From the NCBI RefSeq assembly GCF_012843315.1, contig NZ_JABAEX010000001.1:620001-684000 (forward strand): DNA of 64,000 nucleotides, given 5' to 3'. Below the pieces are notes generated by a model. The model ran no database searches, was not told where the DNA came from, and saw only the letters and a program-made list of their open reading frames with translations. The DNA is from Streptococcus sp. WB01_FAA12 (GTDB lineage Bacteria; Bacillota; Bacilli; Lactobacillales; Streptococcaceae). Both the position numbers and the translations under genes were made by a program. How positions within the stretch are numbered: the stretch's first letter is position 1; each line of letters begins with the position of its first letter. Shown one piece after another: positions 1 through 9,542 of this stretch.

Positions 1-408
1 ACGTTCGGTTAGATACTCGTTGACCGTTACTACGTGAACCCCTTCACCTGCAAGGGCATTGAGGTATACAGGCATGGTCGCAGTCAAGGTTTTCCCTTCA
101 CCAGTACGCATTTCTGGCACATCTCCATGGTGGAGGACAATCCCACCCATGACCTGCACTTTATATGGGAAAAGTCCAAGAACACGCTTGGCAGCTTCAC
201 GTACTACCGCAAAAGCCTCATAGAGCAATGAATCCAGCGATTCACCCTTGTTGTAACGTTCCTTAAATTCATCTGTTTTTGCTTTTAGCTGGTCATCCGT
301 CAAGGCTGCCATCTGATCTTCATATTTGAGAACCTTGTCTGCCATCTTTTCCAGACGACGAAGTTCTCCTTTATCATTTTCGATAATCGTTTTTAAAATA
401 TTAGCCAT
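1..408 (-). CDS. secA: SecA preprotein translocase ATPase, N-terminal part (runs off left edge)
   Basis: Translating the minus strand from the ATG at 408 gives [20 protein letters not shown] and then the SecA helicase N-terminus, including the ATP-site stretch [20 protein letters not shown] and VNEYLTER at the window edge. SecA is the cytosolic motor that drives preproteins through SecYEG. About 136 codons of a protein of more than 800 residues are present. The start is set by a TAAGGA-type ribosome binding site just upstream. An accessory SecA2 is a possible alternative, but the ordinary N-terminus favours the housekeeping SecA. Confidence 0.93.
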   Translation of the reverse strand, partial: MANILKTIIENDKGELRRLEKMADKVLKYEDQMAALTDDQLKAKTDEFKERYNKGESLDSLLYEAFAVVREAAKRVLGLFPYKVQVMGGIVLHHGDVPEMRTGEGKTLTATMPVYLNALAGEGVHVVTVNEYLTER

Positions 409-453
409 TATTTTCCTTACTTTAGATTCTGAATATTTTAGAATGTTCTTTTA

Positions 454-482
454 ATTCTAGCACATTTGCTCTTAATTTTCAA
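454..482 (-). promoter_or_regulatory. Promoter for secA
   Basis: On the minus strand TTGAAA (477-482) is separated by 17 bp from TAGAAT (454-459), a good sigma-A match about 45 bp upstream of the secA start. Confidence 0.6.
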
Positions 483-504
483 GAAAGAATCCGCGTTTCA
501 ACAG

Positions 505-540
505 GGAAAAGAGGCTAACTTCTAGGTCAGTCTCTTAGCT
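505..540 (-). terminator. Probable terminator of the two small membrane protein genes
   Basis: An 8-bp stem with one G-T pair (509-516 with 529-536) is followed on the minus strand by a short T run. It ends the 1213-569 transcript before the secA promoter. The tract is short, so the call is moderate. Confidence 0.45.
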
Positions 541-568
541 TTTTATGGACTACATTTCACACAAATAT

Positions 569-859
569 TTAATTGCCAAGCAGAGCTGGCAAAATTCCAA
601 AAATCAGGAAAAGATTGATCCAGAAGGCCATACAAAAGATCACTCCAAAGAGGAAGAGACTCATCCTTTTAGTCAGCGCCGAGAAAAGGATTGCCAATAC
701 ACCAAGGAAAACAAAGAGCTTTTTCATGATGAAGAAATAAACCGAAACTCCTCCTATTTGCAAATCCCATGGAAGACACAAGACCAGCAGCCACAACAAG
801 CAAATCGTAAGAATGTAGGTTTTATAGTATTGATGAATGAACTGCTTTATTTTGAACAT
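569..859 (-). CDS. Small hypothetical membrane protein
   Basis: A 96-residue, strongly hydrophobic protein with about three predicted membrane segments (near residues 14-32, 38-58 and 65-92) and a basic N-terminus (MFKIKQFIHQYYK). I do not recognise a family. A very good ribosome binding site, GAGGAGG, five bases before the ATG supports it as a real gene. It lies 18 bp downstream of another small membrane protein gene on the same strand, so the two probably share a transcript and perhaps a complex. No catalytic motif is visible. Confidence 0.6.
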   Translation of the reverse strand: MFKIKQFIHQYYKTYILTICLLWLLVLCLPWDLQIGGVSVYFFIMKKLFVFLGVLAILFSALTKRMSLFLFGVIFCMAFWINLFLIFGILPALLGN

Positions 860-877
860 TGGAACCTCCTCTAAACT

Positions 878-1213
878 TTATCTATTGATGGATGTCCTCG
901 TTTTGTTCTCTTGTTTCAGCTTGAACATTCTCTTTAGACAGGCATATATTTTCCAGTCATTCACAAGAGACAAAAAAACTAAAAGGAACCATATCCCCCA
1001 AATTGTTAAATCAGCAGGATTTTTCAAGACAATATTGAAAATTAAGAATGAAAAAATTGTAAAAGCGATACTGAACAAAGCCCACAAAGGGAGATAAATC
1101 CAGTAAAAGTAATAGAAAAACACGAAATATTTACTATTTTTGTCCGCCTTCTCAATCCAATGAAAAAAATAAAAGTAGGGTGATAAAAGCAATAATATAA
1201 AAAATTTCTCCAT
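878..1213 (-). CDS. Small hypothetical membrane protein
   Basis: A 111-residue protein rich in Phe and Tyr with about three membrane segments and a basic tail (KLKQENKTRTSINR). I chose the ATG at 1213 over the GTG just before it because GAGG sits six bases upstream of the ATG. No family recognised. It is the first gene of a two-gene unit with the 569-859 gene, between secA and der. Confidence 0.55.
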   Translation of the reverse strand: MEKFFILLLLSPYFYFFHWIEKADKNSKYFVFFYYFYWIYLPLWALFSIAFTIFSFLIFNIVLKNPADLTIWGIWFLLVFLSLVNDWKIYACLKRMFKLKQENKTRTSINR

Positions 1214-1257
1214 CACACACCTCTTTTTGATAACGTTTTCTTTGACTTCATTCTATC

Positions 1258-1288
1258 AAAAAGATCTGGAAATGTCTTCCCAGATCTT
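1258..1288 (-). terminator. Rho-independent terminator after der
   Basis: On the minus strand AAGATCTGG pairs with CCAGATCTT across a ten-base loop and runs into TTTTT. It lies six bases past the der stop codon. Confidence 0.85.
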
Positions 1289-1294
1289 GCTTGT

Positions 1295-2605
1295 TTATTT
1301 CCGCTTTCTCGCGATCAAGTGAATCGGTGTTCCCTCAAAAACAAAGGCCTTGCGGATTTGATTTTCCAAGAAACGCAGGTAAGAGAAGTGCATGAGTTCT
1401 TCTTCATTGACAAAGATGACAAAGGTTGGTGGTTTGGTTGCCACTTGGGTTGCGTAGAAAATCTTGAGGCGTTTCCCTTTGTCTGTCGGTGTTGGATTGA
1501 TGGCAATGGCATCCATAATCACATCGTTCAAGACTGCTGATGGAATCCGAGTGTTTTGACTCTCGCTAATTTGCTTGATCATCTCAGGCAGTTTATGGAG
1601 ACGTTGCTTGGTCAAAGCTGATACAAAGACAATCGGTGCGTAAGGCAGATATTGGAACTGCTCACGGATATCCTCTTCCCATTTTTTCATGGTGTGGTTG
1701 TCTTTCTCAAGAGTATCCCACTTATTGACCACGATGATCATCCCTTTACCGGCTTCATGGGCAAAACCTGCGATACGTTTGTCGTACTCACGGATACCTT
1801 CTTCGGCATTGAGGACCATCAAGACCACGTCAGAACGGTCAATGGCACGCATGGCACGCATGACAGAATATTTCTCCGTATTTTCATAAACTTTACCAGA
1901 CTTACGCATACCAGCTGTATCAATCATGGTAAACTCTTGACCATCCGTATCTGTAAAATGGGTATCAATGGCATCACGCGTTGTTCCAGCTACTGGACTA
2001 GCAATCACGCGGTCTTCTCCCAAAATAGCGTTGATCAAACTTGATTTTCCAACGTTAGGACGGCCAATCAAGCTAAATTTAATGACATCTGGATTTTCTT
2101 CTTCGACTTCATGTGGTAGATTATCCACGATGGCATCCAGCACATCACCCGTACCAATACCGTGAACAGACGAAATTGGCAACGGTTCACCCAAACCTAG
2201 CGCATAGAAATCAAAAATATCATTTCGCATTTCTGGGTTGTCAACCTTGTTAACGGCAAGGATAACAGGTTTATGGGTTTTATAGAGTTTACGGGCTACG
2301 TATTCATCCGCATCTGTAATCCCTTCTTTCCCAGAAACTACAAAGACGATGACATCAGCTTCTTCCATAGCGATTTCTGCCTGGTGCTTGATTTGTTCCA
2401 TGAAGGGAGCATCGACATCGTCAATCCCTCCCGTATCAATCATACTAAAGGAACGATTGAGCCACTCACCCGTTGCATAGATACGGTCACGTGTCACACC
2501 CTCGACATCTTCTACGATTGAGATCCGCTCACCAGCGATCCGATTAAATAGGGTTGATTTCCCAACATTGGGACGTCCCACAATGGCAATAGTTGGTAAG
2601 GCCAT
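1295..2605 (-). CDS. der: Ribosome-associated GTPase Der (EngA)
   Basis: A 436-residue protein with the family's hallmark of two consecutive GTPase domains: the first P-loop GRPNVGKS at residues 10-17 and a second GRPNVGKSS near residue 182, with DTGG and DTAG switch motifs and NKVD/NKWD base-recognition motifs, then a C-terminal KH-like domain ending in basic residues. Der acts in late assembly of the 50S ribosomal subunit. Full family length, intact. It is the last gene of the unit that begins at nrdR and is followed by a strong terminator. Confidence 0.97.
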   Translation of the reverse strand: MALPTIAIVGRPNVGKSTLFNRIAGERISIVEDVEGVTRDRIYATGEWLNRSFSMIDTGGIDDVDAPFMEQIKHQAEIAMEEADVIVFVVSGKEGITDADEYVARKLYKTHKPVILAVNKVDNPEMRNDIFDFYALGLGEPLPISSVHGIGTGDVLDAIVDNLPHEVEEENPDVIKFSLIGRPNVGKSSLINAILGEDRVIASPVAGTTRDAIDTHFTDTDGQEFTMIDTAGMRKSGKVYENTEKYSVMRAMRAIDRSDVVLMVLNAEEGIREYDKRIAGFAHEAGKGMIIVVNKWDTLEKDNHTMKKWEEDIREQFQYLPYAPIVFVSALTKQRLHKLPEMIKQISESQNTRIPSAVLNDVIMDAIAINPTPTDKGKRLKIFYATQVATKPPTFVIFVNEEELMHFSYLRFLENQIRKAFVFEGTPIHLIARKRK

Positions 2606-2618
2606 GTTTTCTCACTTT

Positions 2619-3332
2619 CTACAATAACTTTTTCTGTTCTAGATTCTTCCGAGTTGAACTAGGTTCGGCTTGACCAAACTGCTCTGCCAAACGTTGACTC
2701 CAAGAGGTCGTCGCACGCGCACCAGCATAGTCTGCCTGTACTTTGTCATAGTCCAAAATCGCCGCTACTGGCTGTTCTTGGTATTCTTCTTCAAATACCA
2801 CTTGGTTCAAAGGCAGTCTTGGTTTGACCTCATGTTGTTGATTTGGCACACCGAGGGCAATCCCAAAAACGGGGTAGGTATAGTCAGGCAAATTAAAAAG
2901 CTCTGCCACTTCTTCCGACTTGTAACGGACCAAACCGATAATCACACCACCATATCCCAGACTCTCAGCCGCAAGCAAGGTATTTTGCCCAGCAAGCGCA
3001 GCGTCCACAGACGTGATGAGGAGACCTTCCACTCCTTGAGGTTGGAAACTGTCCGTATGAAGGCTTGCTCCCTTTTCCGCTCGGTTTAAGTCACCAACAA
3101 AGAGCAAAAAGGCTGCAGACTGGCGAATGGCTTCCTGAGGAACCAATTCATATAAGGCATCTTTCTTCTCTTGGCTGCGTACAAGAATCACAGAGTAGGA
3201 TTGGAAATTTTTCCAAGATGACGCCATTTGTCCAGCAGTCAAAATCTCTTCCAAGTCTGCCTGAGGAATCTCTTGCTCCTTAAAGCGACGAACTGAAGTA
3301 TGAGCTTTCATCAGTTTAATGGTTTCTGTCAT
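2619..3332 (-). CDS. NADPH-dependent nitroreductase family oxidoreductase (FMN)
   Basis: A 237-residue flavoprotein of the NfsA/FRP type. It shows the early HTSVRRFKEQEIP motif that contacts FMN, the central ESLGYGGVIIGLVR stretch and the family ending with PRLPLNQVVFEEEY. Such enzymes reduce quinones, nitroaromatics or flavins; the natural substrate cannot be told from sequence. Its start overlaps the dnaI stop by four bases (ATGA), so it is translationally coupled to replication genes, with der 14 bp downstream. Confidence 0.88.
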   Translation of the reverse strand: MTETIKLMKAHTSVRRFKEQEIPQADLEEILTAGQMASSWKNFQSYSVILVRSQEKKDALYELVPQEAIRQSAAFLLFVGDLNRAEKGASLHTDSFQPQGVEGLLITSVDAALAGQNTLLAAESLGYGGVIIGLVRYKSEEVAELFNLPDYTYPVFGIALGVPNQQHEVKPRLPLNQVVFEEEYQEQPVAAILDYDKVQADYAGARATTSWSQRLAEQFGQAEPSSTRKNLEQKKLL

Positions 3333-4225
3333 CGGCGATTTTCTCCTTCTAGTCTCGTTTCCTCAGCCAAATAACGAATTCGTTCCATGACCCGTCTAGC
3401 TTCCCAAGTCTCGTCATTTCCATTCTTTCCTTTGGCAAAATGTTTTTCCAAATCTTGGAAATTAAAGTTGGAAGTAAAGAAGGTCGGCAAATCTTCCTGC
3501 ATGCGATACTGGAGAATAACTTGGAGAATCTCATCACGCACCCAAGGGGTAGACTGTTCTGCACCAATATCATCCAAGACCAAGACCTCTGCTAACTTGA
3601 TGTCATCCACCAAGGTCTTCACAGATCCTTCACCGATGGCATTTTTCACATCAATGACAAAACTTGGATAGTGGAGAATGGTTGTAGAAGCACCACGTTT
3701 TTCAGATAGGTCATGTGCAAGGGCCGCCATCATGAAACTCTTACCAACACCAAAATCTCCATAAAGATAGAGACCTTTTCGGATACTAGGGTAAAGATCA
3801 ACAAAGGCATAGAGTCTCTCAAAAATCGGCAAACGACCTAGATCATCCAGGTCAATCTGAGCCAATTTCGCTTTCTTGAGACTTGCTGGTAGATTGATCA
3901 ACTTGAGACGATTCTTGATTGCCGCCTCTTTTTCAGCCGCGATTAGTTCTGGTGTTTCCTCATAAGATACATCTGCATAGCCGTGATTCATGACCAAGAT
4001 AGGCTTGTAGCCACGCGCTATATAGTCAGCATCCCCACGAAGAAACTTATCCCGTTCTGTGATATATTGGTTGAACTTGGAGATGCTACGATTTAACTCC
4101 TCTTGGCTGAGGGATTCTTTCTGGATAAAAGTCGCTACATCGGGGTCCTTCATGATCTGCTGGACTAGGTCCTGATACTGAAAACGACTTGTCTGACGTT
4201 TGATAACGTCACCCACACTTTCCAT
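3329..4225 (-). CDS. dnaI: Primosomal helicase loader DnaI
   Basis: A 298-residue AAA+ protein: an N-terminal helicase-binding region (about 1-120), Walker A GDFGVGKS at residues 156-163, and Walker B VLVLDDIGAE near 212-221 followed by an arginine-containing sensor region. DnaI loads the replicative helicase DnaC during initiation and PriA-dependent restart. Its ATG directly abuts the dnaB stop codon, so loader and co-loader are co-translated. Confidence 0.95.
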   Translation of the reverse strand: MESVGDVIKRQTSRFQYQDLVQQIMKDPDVATFIQKESLSQEELNRSISKFNQYITERDKFLRGDADYIARGYKPILVMNHGYADVSYEETPELIAAEKEAAIKNRLKLINLPASLKKAKLAQIDLDDLGRLPIFERLYAFVDLYPSIRKGLYLYGDFGVGKSFMMAALAHDLSEKRGASTTILHYPSFVIDVKNAIGEGSVKTLVDDIKLAEVLVLDDIGAEQSTPWVRDEILQVILQYRMQEDLPTFFTSNFNFQDLEKHFAKGKNGNDETWEARRVMERIRYLAEETRLEGENRR

Positions 4226-5389
4226 CTAGTCTCCTCCTTCTTCTAATCGGGCTAACATTTCTTGTTTTTTGCGTTCTAGTTCCAGACGAGTTTCCTCACT
4301 GGTTTGATTTTTATATTCTGGATTACTCCACTTGGGAACATTTGTCTTAGTCGAGTTCGTTTTCGATTTTTGGTCTTCTTGCCCTTTTTGCTGGTGTTCT
4401 CGAATCCGAAGCACGGCTTCCTCTGCTGTCCGAATCTTGCGATAGGCATAGTCGTTTGCGACTTTCATAGCATATTTTTCATTGACATTGGCCGAATCAA
4501 CCTTGTTAAAGGTTAGAAGCAAGACGATATTGATGACTTCATCCAACAAACCTAAAGACGCCATCTGGTGAAGGAGTTCTCGCTCACTCTGGGTGATGTT
4601 TCCCTTACGTGTTTGCTTGATTTCCGCTAAAAATTGTAGAGGAGTTTTATTTTTGGCTTCCCTGATAATGGTCATTTCTTTGGGGCTAAAGTCAGAAGGA
4701 ACCTGCTTTTGCGCAAGCTTTTCACGCATGCGTTTGACTGAAATAACCTGAGCCACCGCTGTCGCCTTGGCTAATTGATAGGTTTCAAACCAGGTCCATT
4801 TTTTTTCATCTGCGATGGCAAATAATTCTAAAACATCCGCCTGCTCGTCTTCAAAACGCAAGCCATCTCGAGCCATCAGGTGCTGGAAATGTTCCAAATC
4901 AAAATCATTTTTTAACTTGCTTTTAGACTCGCTTGGGGTCACTTCTTCAGTCAGGGTTGGAAAGACTTGACTCAAGGAAACCGAGAGTGCTTCTCCCTCA
5001 CTTGGAGCTTGCTTCATAGCAGAAACAGCTACATCCCCAATCTTTTTCTCTAATAATCTGCTGTAGACTGAATGACTTAGAAAATCCTGACTGGAGAGGG
5101 GAGACTGAAGCTGCAATTCATAAGTTTCCCCCTTCTGATAAAGGGTCAACAAATCCAAAGCAGATAAGATTTTGAGGGATTGGAGCAAGGTCGGCATGCC
5201 AAAGTTTAAGTGGTTGAGGATATGGGAAAAGAGGTGCTCCTTTTGTCCACCATCCCAGAAAGTAATAGCATATAGATAGAGGCTCAGTGCCTCCTGACCG
5301 ATAATCGGGAGGTAGCACTGTACCAGAGAAGAGGTATCTTGCGACACCCGATTATTCTTTAGAAAAGAAAAACGGTCATTTGGTTTCAT
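4226..5389 (-). CDS. dnaB: Replication initiation and membrane attachment protein DnaB
   Basis: A 387-residue protein of the Gram-positive DnaB/DnaD type, not the E. coli helicase of the same name. It has an N-terminal winged-helix-like part (about 1-120) and a C-terminal DnaD-like domain, then a charged tail (LELERKKQEMLARLEEGGD). It works with DnaD and DnaI to load helicase. Its start directly follows the nrdR stop, and its stop abuts dnaI: a tight nrdR-dnaB-dnaI order as in other streptococci and Bacillus. Confidence 0.93.
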   Translation of the reverse strand: MKPNDRFSFLKNNRVSQDTSSLVQCYLPIIGQEALSLYLYAITFWDGGQKEHLFSHILNHLNFGMPTLLQSLKILSALDLLTLYQKGETYELQLQSPLSSQDFLSHSVYSRLLEKKIGDVAVSAMKQAPSEGEALSVSLSQVFPTLTEEVTPSESKSKLKNDFDLEHFQHLMARDGLRFEDEQADVLELFAIADEKKWTWFETYQLAKATAVAQVISVKRMREKLAQKQVPSDFSPKEMTIIREAKNKTPLQFLAEIKQTRKGNITQSERELLHQMASLGLLDEVINIVLLLTFNKVDSANVNEKYAMKVANDYAYRKIRTAEEAVLRIREHQQKGQEDQKSKTNSTKTNVPKWSNPEYKNQTSEETRLELERKKQEMLARLEEGGD

Positions 5390-5863
5390 CTATTTTTCCT
5401 TTTTCTTTTTTGAGGACTGGGTGATCTGCTGGAGCAGACTCTCCAACTCACTCACATCCTTAAAGCTACGGTATACACTGGCAAAACGAACATAGGTAAT
5501 CTCATCAAGCTCTGCCAATTCTTCCATGACTAAAGACCCAATATATTCACTTTGGATCTCATTCTCACTGCGACTACGGAGTTTTTGCTCGATGCGATTG
5601 ACCACCATGCCGATTTCATCACTCGAAACAGGACGTTTCTGTGCTGAGCGAATAATCCCATTAAAGATTTTATCTCTCGAGAACTGTTCTCGCGTACCGT
5701 CTTTTTTGACGACAACCAGCGTTCTTTCTTCTACTCGTTCATAGGTTGTAAAACGATGCTGACACTCGTCGCACTCACGTCTTCGACGGATGGTATTTCC
5801 TTCTTCGGCTTGTCGACTATCAACAACACTAGACTTGGTAGCCCCACATTTTGGACAACGCAT
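5390..5863 (-). CDS. nrdR: Transcriptional repressor NrdR
   Basis: A 157-residue protein with a zinc ribbon (Cys3, Cys6, Cys31, Cys34) and an ATP-cone (about residues 46-136). NrdR senses ATP/dATP and represses ribonucleotide reductase genes. An upstream in-frame start would add 27 residues, but the ATG at 5863 has an ideal AGGAGGG site and starts with the conserved MRCPKCG, so I use it. It heads the nrdR-dnaB-dnaI-nitroreductase-der unit. Confidence 0.96.
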   Translation of the reverse strand: MRCPKCGATKSSVVDSRQAEEGNTIRRRRECDECQHRFTTYERVEERTLVVVKKDGTREQFSRDKIFNGIIRSAQKRPVSSDEIGMVVNRIEQKLRSRSENEIQSEYIGSLVMEELAELDEITYVRFASVYRSFKDVSELESLLQQITQSSKKKKEK

Positions 5864-5891
5864 GCATTTCCCTCCTTGTCGTTTTCTTTTC

Positions 5892-5920
5892 ATTATACCA
5901 TTTTTTGAGCAATTCCCAAA
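5892..5920 (-). promoter_or_regulatory. Extended -10 promoter for nrdR
   Basis: Minus strand: TTGGGA, 16 bp, then TATAAT (5892-5897) preceded by TGG, an extended -10 element. It lies about 30 bp upstream of the nrdR start. Confidence 0.6.
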
Positions 5921-5937
5921 ACAATTCTTATTTTTAC

Positions 5938-5966
5938 TTGACAAGTTTTTTGTTTTATTGTATTAT
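5938..5966 (+). promoter_or_regulatory. Promoter of the GntR-ABC operon
   Basis: TTGACA (5938-5943), 17 bp, TATTAT (5961-5966): near-consensus and divergent from the nrdR promoter. YtrA-type regulators usually repress their own operon by binding here; no convincing dyad was identified by eye. Confidence 0.75.
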
Positions 5967-6003
5967 TTGATTAGAACAACGAAGACAAAGAAAGGAGACT
6001 ATG

Positions 6004-6369
6004 ATGTCCTGGTCATTTGATAATACAAAACCGATTTATTTACAGATTATGGAAAAAATCAAATTACAGATTGTTTCCCATGAACTGGAACCTAACCAAC
6101 AGCTCCCAACCGTGAGAGATTTGGCGAGTGAGGCTGGGGTTAATCCCAATACCATTCAGCGCGCCTTGTCTGACCTCGAGCGTGAAGGATTTGTATACAG
6201 CAAGCGGACAACTGGTCGTTTTGTCACCGAGGATTTGGACCTCATCCGTCAGTCCCGAAAACAACTTTCCGAGGAGCAACTGCAACAATTCGTCTCTTGC
6301 ATGCTTCAATTTGGCTACAAAAAAGAAGAACTGCCAAATGTATTAAGCGACTATATTAAAGGAGTTTAA
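6004..6369 (+). CDS. GntR-family regulator, YtrA subfamily
   Basis: A 121-residue regulator with an N-terminal winged helix (about residues 8-75, PIYLQIMEKIKLQIVSHELE and TVRDLASEAGVNPNTIQRAL) and only a short C-terminal helical part, the layout of the YtrA subfamily. The ATG at 6001 is also possible, but the second ATG at 6004 is better spaced from GGAG. The next two genes encode an ABC transporter, the usual YtrA arrangement, so it most likely represses this operon and responds to cell-envelope stress or a transported compound. Confidence 0.88.
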   Translation: MSWSFDNTKPIYLQIMEKIKLQIVSHELEPNQQLPTVRDLASEAGVNPNTIQRALSDLEREGFVYSKRTTGRFVTEDLDLIRQSRKQLSEEQLQQFVSCMLQFGYKKEELPNVLSDYIKGV

Positions 6370-6373
6370 GACT

Positions 6374-7069
6374 ATGACACTACTAGCACTTGAAAATGTA
6401 ACAAAATCATATGGAGCAACCGCGGCACTTGACAATATCTCACTAGAGATCTCAGCCGGAAAGATTGTCGGGCTCCTTGGACCAAACGGATCCGGAAAAA
6501 CAACCTTGATCAAACTGATCAATGGTCTCCTTCAACCAAATAAAGGACGTGTCCTCATTAACGGACAGGATCCAAGTCCTGCTACCAAGGCGATCGTCTC
6601 CTACCTACCAGATACAACCTACCTCAATGAAGAGATGAAGGTTAAGGATGCTATAACCTATTTTAAAACCTTCTACCAGGATTTCAATCTCGAAAAAGCC
6701 CAACACCTTTTAGCCGATCTCGGTATTGATGAAAACAGTCGCCTCAAGAAACTATCAAAAGGGAACAAGGAAAAGGTCCAACTCATCCTAGTTATGAGCC
6801 GTGAAGCCCGCCTCTACGTTCTGGACGAACCAATCGGAGGTGTGGATCCGGCGGCCCGTGATTATATCCTCAATACCATCATCAATAACTACTCACCAAC
6901 CTCTACGGTACTGATTTCAACCCACTTGATTTCAGATATTGAGCCAATCTTGGATGAGATCATCTTCCTCAAAGACGGAAAAGTCGTCCGCCAAGGAAAT
7001 GTTGATGATATTCGTTACGAGTCAGGTGAATCAATTGACCAACTCTTCCGCCAGGAATTTAAAGCCTAA
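6374..7069 (+). CDS. ABC transporter ATP-binding protein (YtrB/BcrA type)
   Basis: A 231-residue ATPase with Walker A GPNGSGKTT near residues 36-44, a divergent signature LSKGNKEKV near 131, and Walker B LYVLDEPIGGVDP near 153-165. The LSKGN signature in place of LSGGQ is common in this subfamily. It starts four bases after the GntR stop and pairs with the membrane protein that follows. Substrate unknown; related systems are linked to peptide antibiotics. Confidence 0.9.
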   Translation: MTLLALENVTKSYGATAALDNISLEISAGKIVGLLGPNGSGKTTLIKLINGLLQPNKGRVLINGQDPSPATKAIVSYLPDTTYLNEEMKVKDAITYFKTFYQDFNLEKAQHLLADLGIDENSRLKKLSKGNKEKVQLILVMSREARLYVLDEPIGGVDPAARDYILNTIINNYSPTSTVLISTHLISDIEPILDEIIFLKDGKVVRQGNVDDIRYESGESIDQLFRQEFKA

Positions 7070-7084
7070 GCAAAGGAGATTATT

Positions 7085-7813
7085 ATGTTTTGGAATCTAG
7101 TTCGTTATGAATTTAAAAATGTCAATAAATGGTATCTGGCACTCTACGGTGCTGTGCTTGCAATTTCAGTTTTGATTGGAGCTTTTATTAGCAGTCTTAG
7201 CCAGAGTTACAATCCTAACAATGCTGCTTATTTCATCTTCTTTTTAGTACTAGTCTTTGGAGGACTTAGCGTCACTCTTTGGATTGCAACAATCTTTTTA
7301 ATCATCCGAAGATTCAAGGGGAGTGTTTATGACCGCCAAGGTTACTTGACCTTGACCTTGCCTGTCTCTGAGCACCAAATCATCATCGCAAAACTTTTAG
7401 GTGGTCTTGTCTGGTCCATCTTAAGCTATATCGTCTTTATCTTAAGTATATTGATTATCATCTTCTTAACACCAATTGAAAAAGACTTCACTGCCCTCTA
7501 TAACTTCATTTCCCCTTATCTCAGCTACGGCTGGCTGTATGCCCTATCACTATTTGTCGGGTCAATCACATGGATTTTATCCATTTACCTCTCCATCTCT
7601 ATCGGACAACTCTTTAACGAATATCGAACAGCTATGGGAATTTTAGCCTATATCGTCATTGCCATCGTTATTGGTTATATCACCTTCTTCTTACGAATCG
7701 AAAACGACTTTCATACGATGATTGGAGTAGAAATCCTTCGTGATCTCGTTCTAGCGACGATCTATTACCTCGGAACCTACTACATCTTGAAAAACAAGGT
7801 TAACTTGCAATAA
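7085..7813 (+). CDS. ABC transporter membrane subunit
   Basis: A 242-residue integral membrane protein with about six predicted membrane helices (for example residues 15-37, 50-78 and 100-130) and no catalytic motif, as expected for an ABC-2 type permease. It lies 15 bp downstream of the ATPase gene with AAAGGAG before the ATG and completes a three-gene GntR-ATPase-permease operon closed by a strong terminator. Confidence 0.85.
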   Translation: MFWNLVRYEFKNVNKWYLALYGAVLAISVLIGAFISSLSQSYNPNNAAYFIFFLVLVFGGLSVTLWIATIFLIIRRFKGSVYDRQGYLTLTLPVSEHQIIIAKLLGGLVWSILSYIVFILSILIIIFLTPIEKDFTALYNFISPYLSYGWLYALSLFVGSITWILSIYLSISIGQLFNEYRTAMGILAYIVIAIVIGYITFFLRIENDFHTMIGVEILRDLVLATIYYLGTYYILKNKVNLQ

Positions 7814-7816
7814 GTT

Positions 7817-7855
7817 AAAGGTCTAGCGACTCTGAATCGCTAGATCTTTTCTTTT
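7817..7855 (+). terminator. Terminator of the GntR-ABC operon
   Basis: A 13-bp stem (7817-7829 with 7837-7849, one G-T pair) and a T-rich tail. Confidence 0.88.
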
Positions 7856-7941
7856 AGATATTTTGTATGAAAATGTGGATAAAAAGGAGTATAATAACTT
7901 TAAGACTGATTACTGTATATTGATTAGGAGGTCTACTCTTT

Positions 7942-9489
7942 ATGCTAAGAACCTATGTCACAAAGAAACACTTAACACTTTACTTCTTTTCGATTGCAAT
8001 CACATGGCTGGAAGCGATTATTACGCCAGCGCTCATTCAGAGTATCGTTGCTAGTTTTACCAATCAAGAACTGGAACTTCTTTGGAAAGTTTTGATTTTG
8101 GGGATTCTTGGAAACCTCATCCTCTTACTGGGGCTAGCTGGAAAACGCTATTACTACGCTCGTTTGATTACTGATTTCAAATATGGAATTAAAAGCGCTA
8201 TTTTCAAGCGATTCCTCAGCAGTTATGATATTGCTGAAAAGGATATTTTGTCTGATTTAGAAAACGACGTCAGCCAGTTAGAAAAAAGCTATATTGAGCC
8301 GACCGTTATCATTATTTCTTCTCTTGGTTTCACAACCGTCTCCATCCTCTATGCCCTGTGGACTAATTTTTACCTAGGCTTGATTTTTATTCTCTTCTAC
8401 TCCTTTCCCGTCCTTTGCAGTGCTATCGGTTCAAAACGCTTAGACTCACTTTCTGAAGAGCGGTCAAAAATCAATCAAAGCTACCTAACTAGCCTCACAA
8501 ACTTTATCAAGGGAAACCAGCAGATTCGTCATTATCAGGGACAGGACTTCTTTTTTGCTCGCTACCAAAATCAGTTACAGGCTAGTCTGGATGCGGAAAT
8601 AAGATATGAGAAACAACGTACCCTAAACAGTCTCTTTATCAATAGCATCGATGCCTTTTGCTCCGTTGCCCCTATCGTCATCGGCGGTTTTATGACCTAT
8701 TATGGTTATTTAAACGCAGCTAGTTTTGTAGCCATTTATCTCGTTTCCCACAATATTGGCTATCAATTCCAAGAATTAGCCTACTTTACTAACACCCGAA
8801 AAGCAACTCAATACCTCTGTGAAAAGTACCAAGTACTTTTGACCAATTCTCGCCCCATTTCTGCTAGAACCTTCCAAAACATTTATCCCATCCAACTAGA
8901 GAATATCTCTCTAGAAAAAGAGGGACAGGTTCTTTTATCCCCTCTTTCCATGCACATCAAGCAAGGAGAAAAAATAGCCATTATCGGAGAAAGTGGCTCT
9001 GGAAAAACGACCTTACTCAATATCATTCATGGAGAGGTGGCTCCGACCAGTGGACGGATTGCATTTGCTGGCAAAAGCCTTTCACGTCAAGAAATCACGA
9101 GCGTTAGCTCCTATATCCTCCAAGATAGCCATTACTTTGATACACTGTCTCTGGAAGACAATATCCTTCTAGGAATGACTAAAAAACGAGAAAGGCTGAA
9201 TCATATCCTCAAGACAACTGGTTTAGAACATTTGAAAAATCGAACTCTCAGCAATGAAAGTCTATCCGGTGGCGAAAAACAACATTTAGAAATTGCTCGC
9301 GCGCTCTATCACGACAGTCAACTCATCTTGGCTGATGAGATTAAGGCCAACCTTGACTTAGAGAATAGCAGAAAGATTAGCGACCTCCTCTTCTCCCTAC
9401 CTCAGACGGTGATTGAAGTCATTCACCACTACACAGAAGAAGACTTAAAACGCTACGACCAAGTCATTCATTTAAGCAAAGAAAAATAA
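7942..9489 (+). CDS. ABC exporter, fused membrane and ATPase domains
   Basis: A 515-residue type I exporter half-transporter: membrane domain of about six helices (residues 1-300), then an ATPase with Walker A GESGSGKTTLL near residue 350, signature LSGGEKQHLEIARAL near 440 and Walker B LILADEIKANLD near 460. AGGAGG precedes the ATG; TATAAT at 7890-7895 is a likely -10. It would act as a homodimer unless it pairs with a partner elsewhere. Substrate unknown. Confidence 0.88.
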   Translation: MLRTYVTKKHLTLYFFSIAITWLEAIITPALIQSIVASFTNQELELLWKVLILGILGNLILLLGLAGKRYYYARLITDFKYGIKSAIFKRFLSSYDIAEKDILSDLENDVSQLEKSYIEPTVIIISSLGFTTVSILYALWTNFYLGLIFILFYSFPVLCSAIGSKRLDSLSEERSKINQSYLTSLTNFIKGNQQIRHYQGQDFFFARYQNQLQASLDAEIRYEKQRTLNSLFINSIDAFCSVAPIVIGGFMTYYGYLNAASFVAIYLVSHNIGYQFQELAYFTNTRKATQYLCEKYQVLLTNSRPISARTFQNIYPIQLENISLEKEGQVLLSPLSMHIKQGEKIAIIGESGSGKTTLLNIIHGEVAPTSGRIAFAGKSLSRQEITSVSSYILQDSHYFDTLSLEDNILLGMTKKRERLNHILKTTGLEHLKNRTLSNESLSGGEKQHLEIARALYHDSQLILADEIKANLDLENSRKISDLLFSLPQTVIEVIHHYTEEDLKRYDQVIHLSKEK

Positions 9490-9510
9490 ATCTCTACAAA
9501 GTAAAATTGG

Positions 9511-9542
9511 AAAAAGCAAGGAAGTCTGCTTCCTTGCTTTTT
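9511..9542 (+). terminator. Strong bidirectional terminator
   Basis: A perfect 14-bp stem (9511-9524 with 9529-9542) with A and T tracts on either side, between the plus-strand exporter gene and minus-strand lrgAB, so it can serve both. Confidence 0.92.

Noticed and set aside
545..874. Plus-strand frame opposite the small membrane protein
   Set aside because: Low-complexity charged translation, no ribosome binding site, opposite to a better-supported minus-strand gene.
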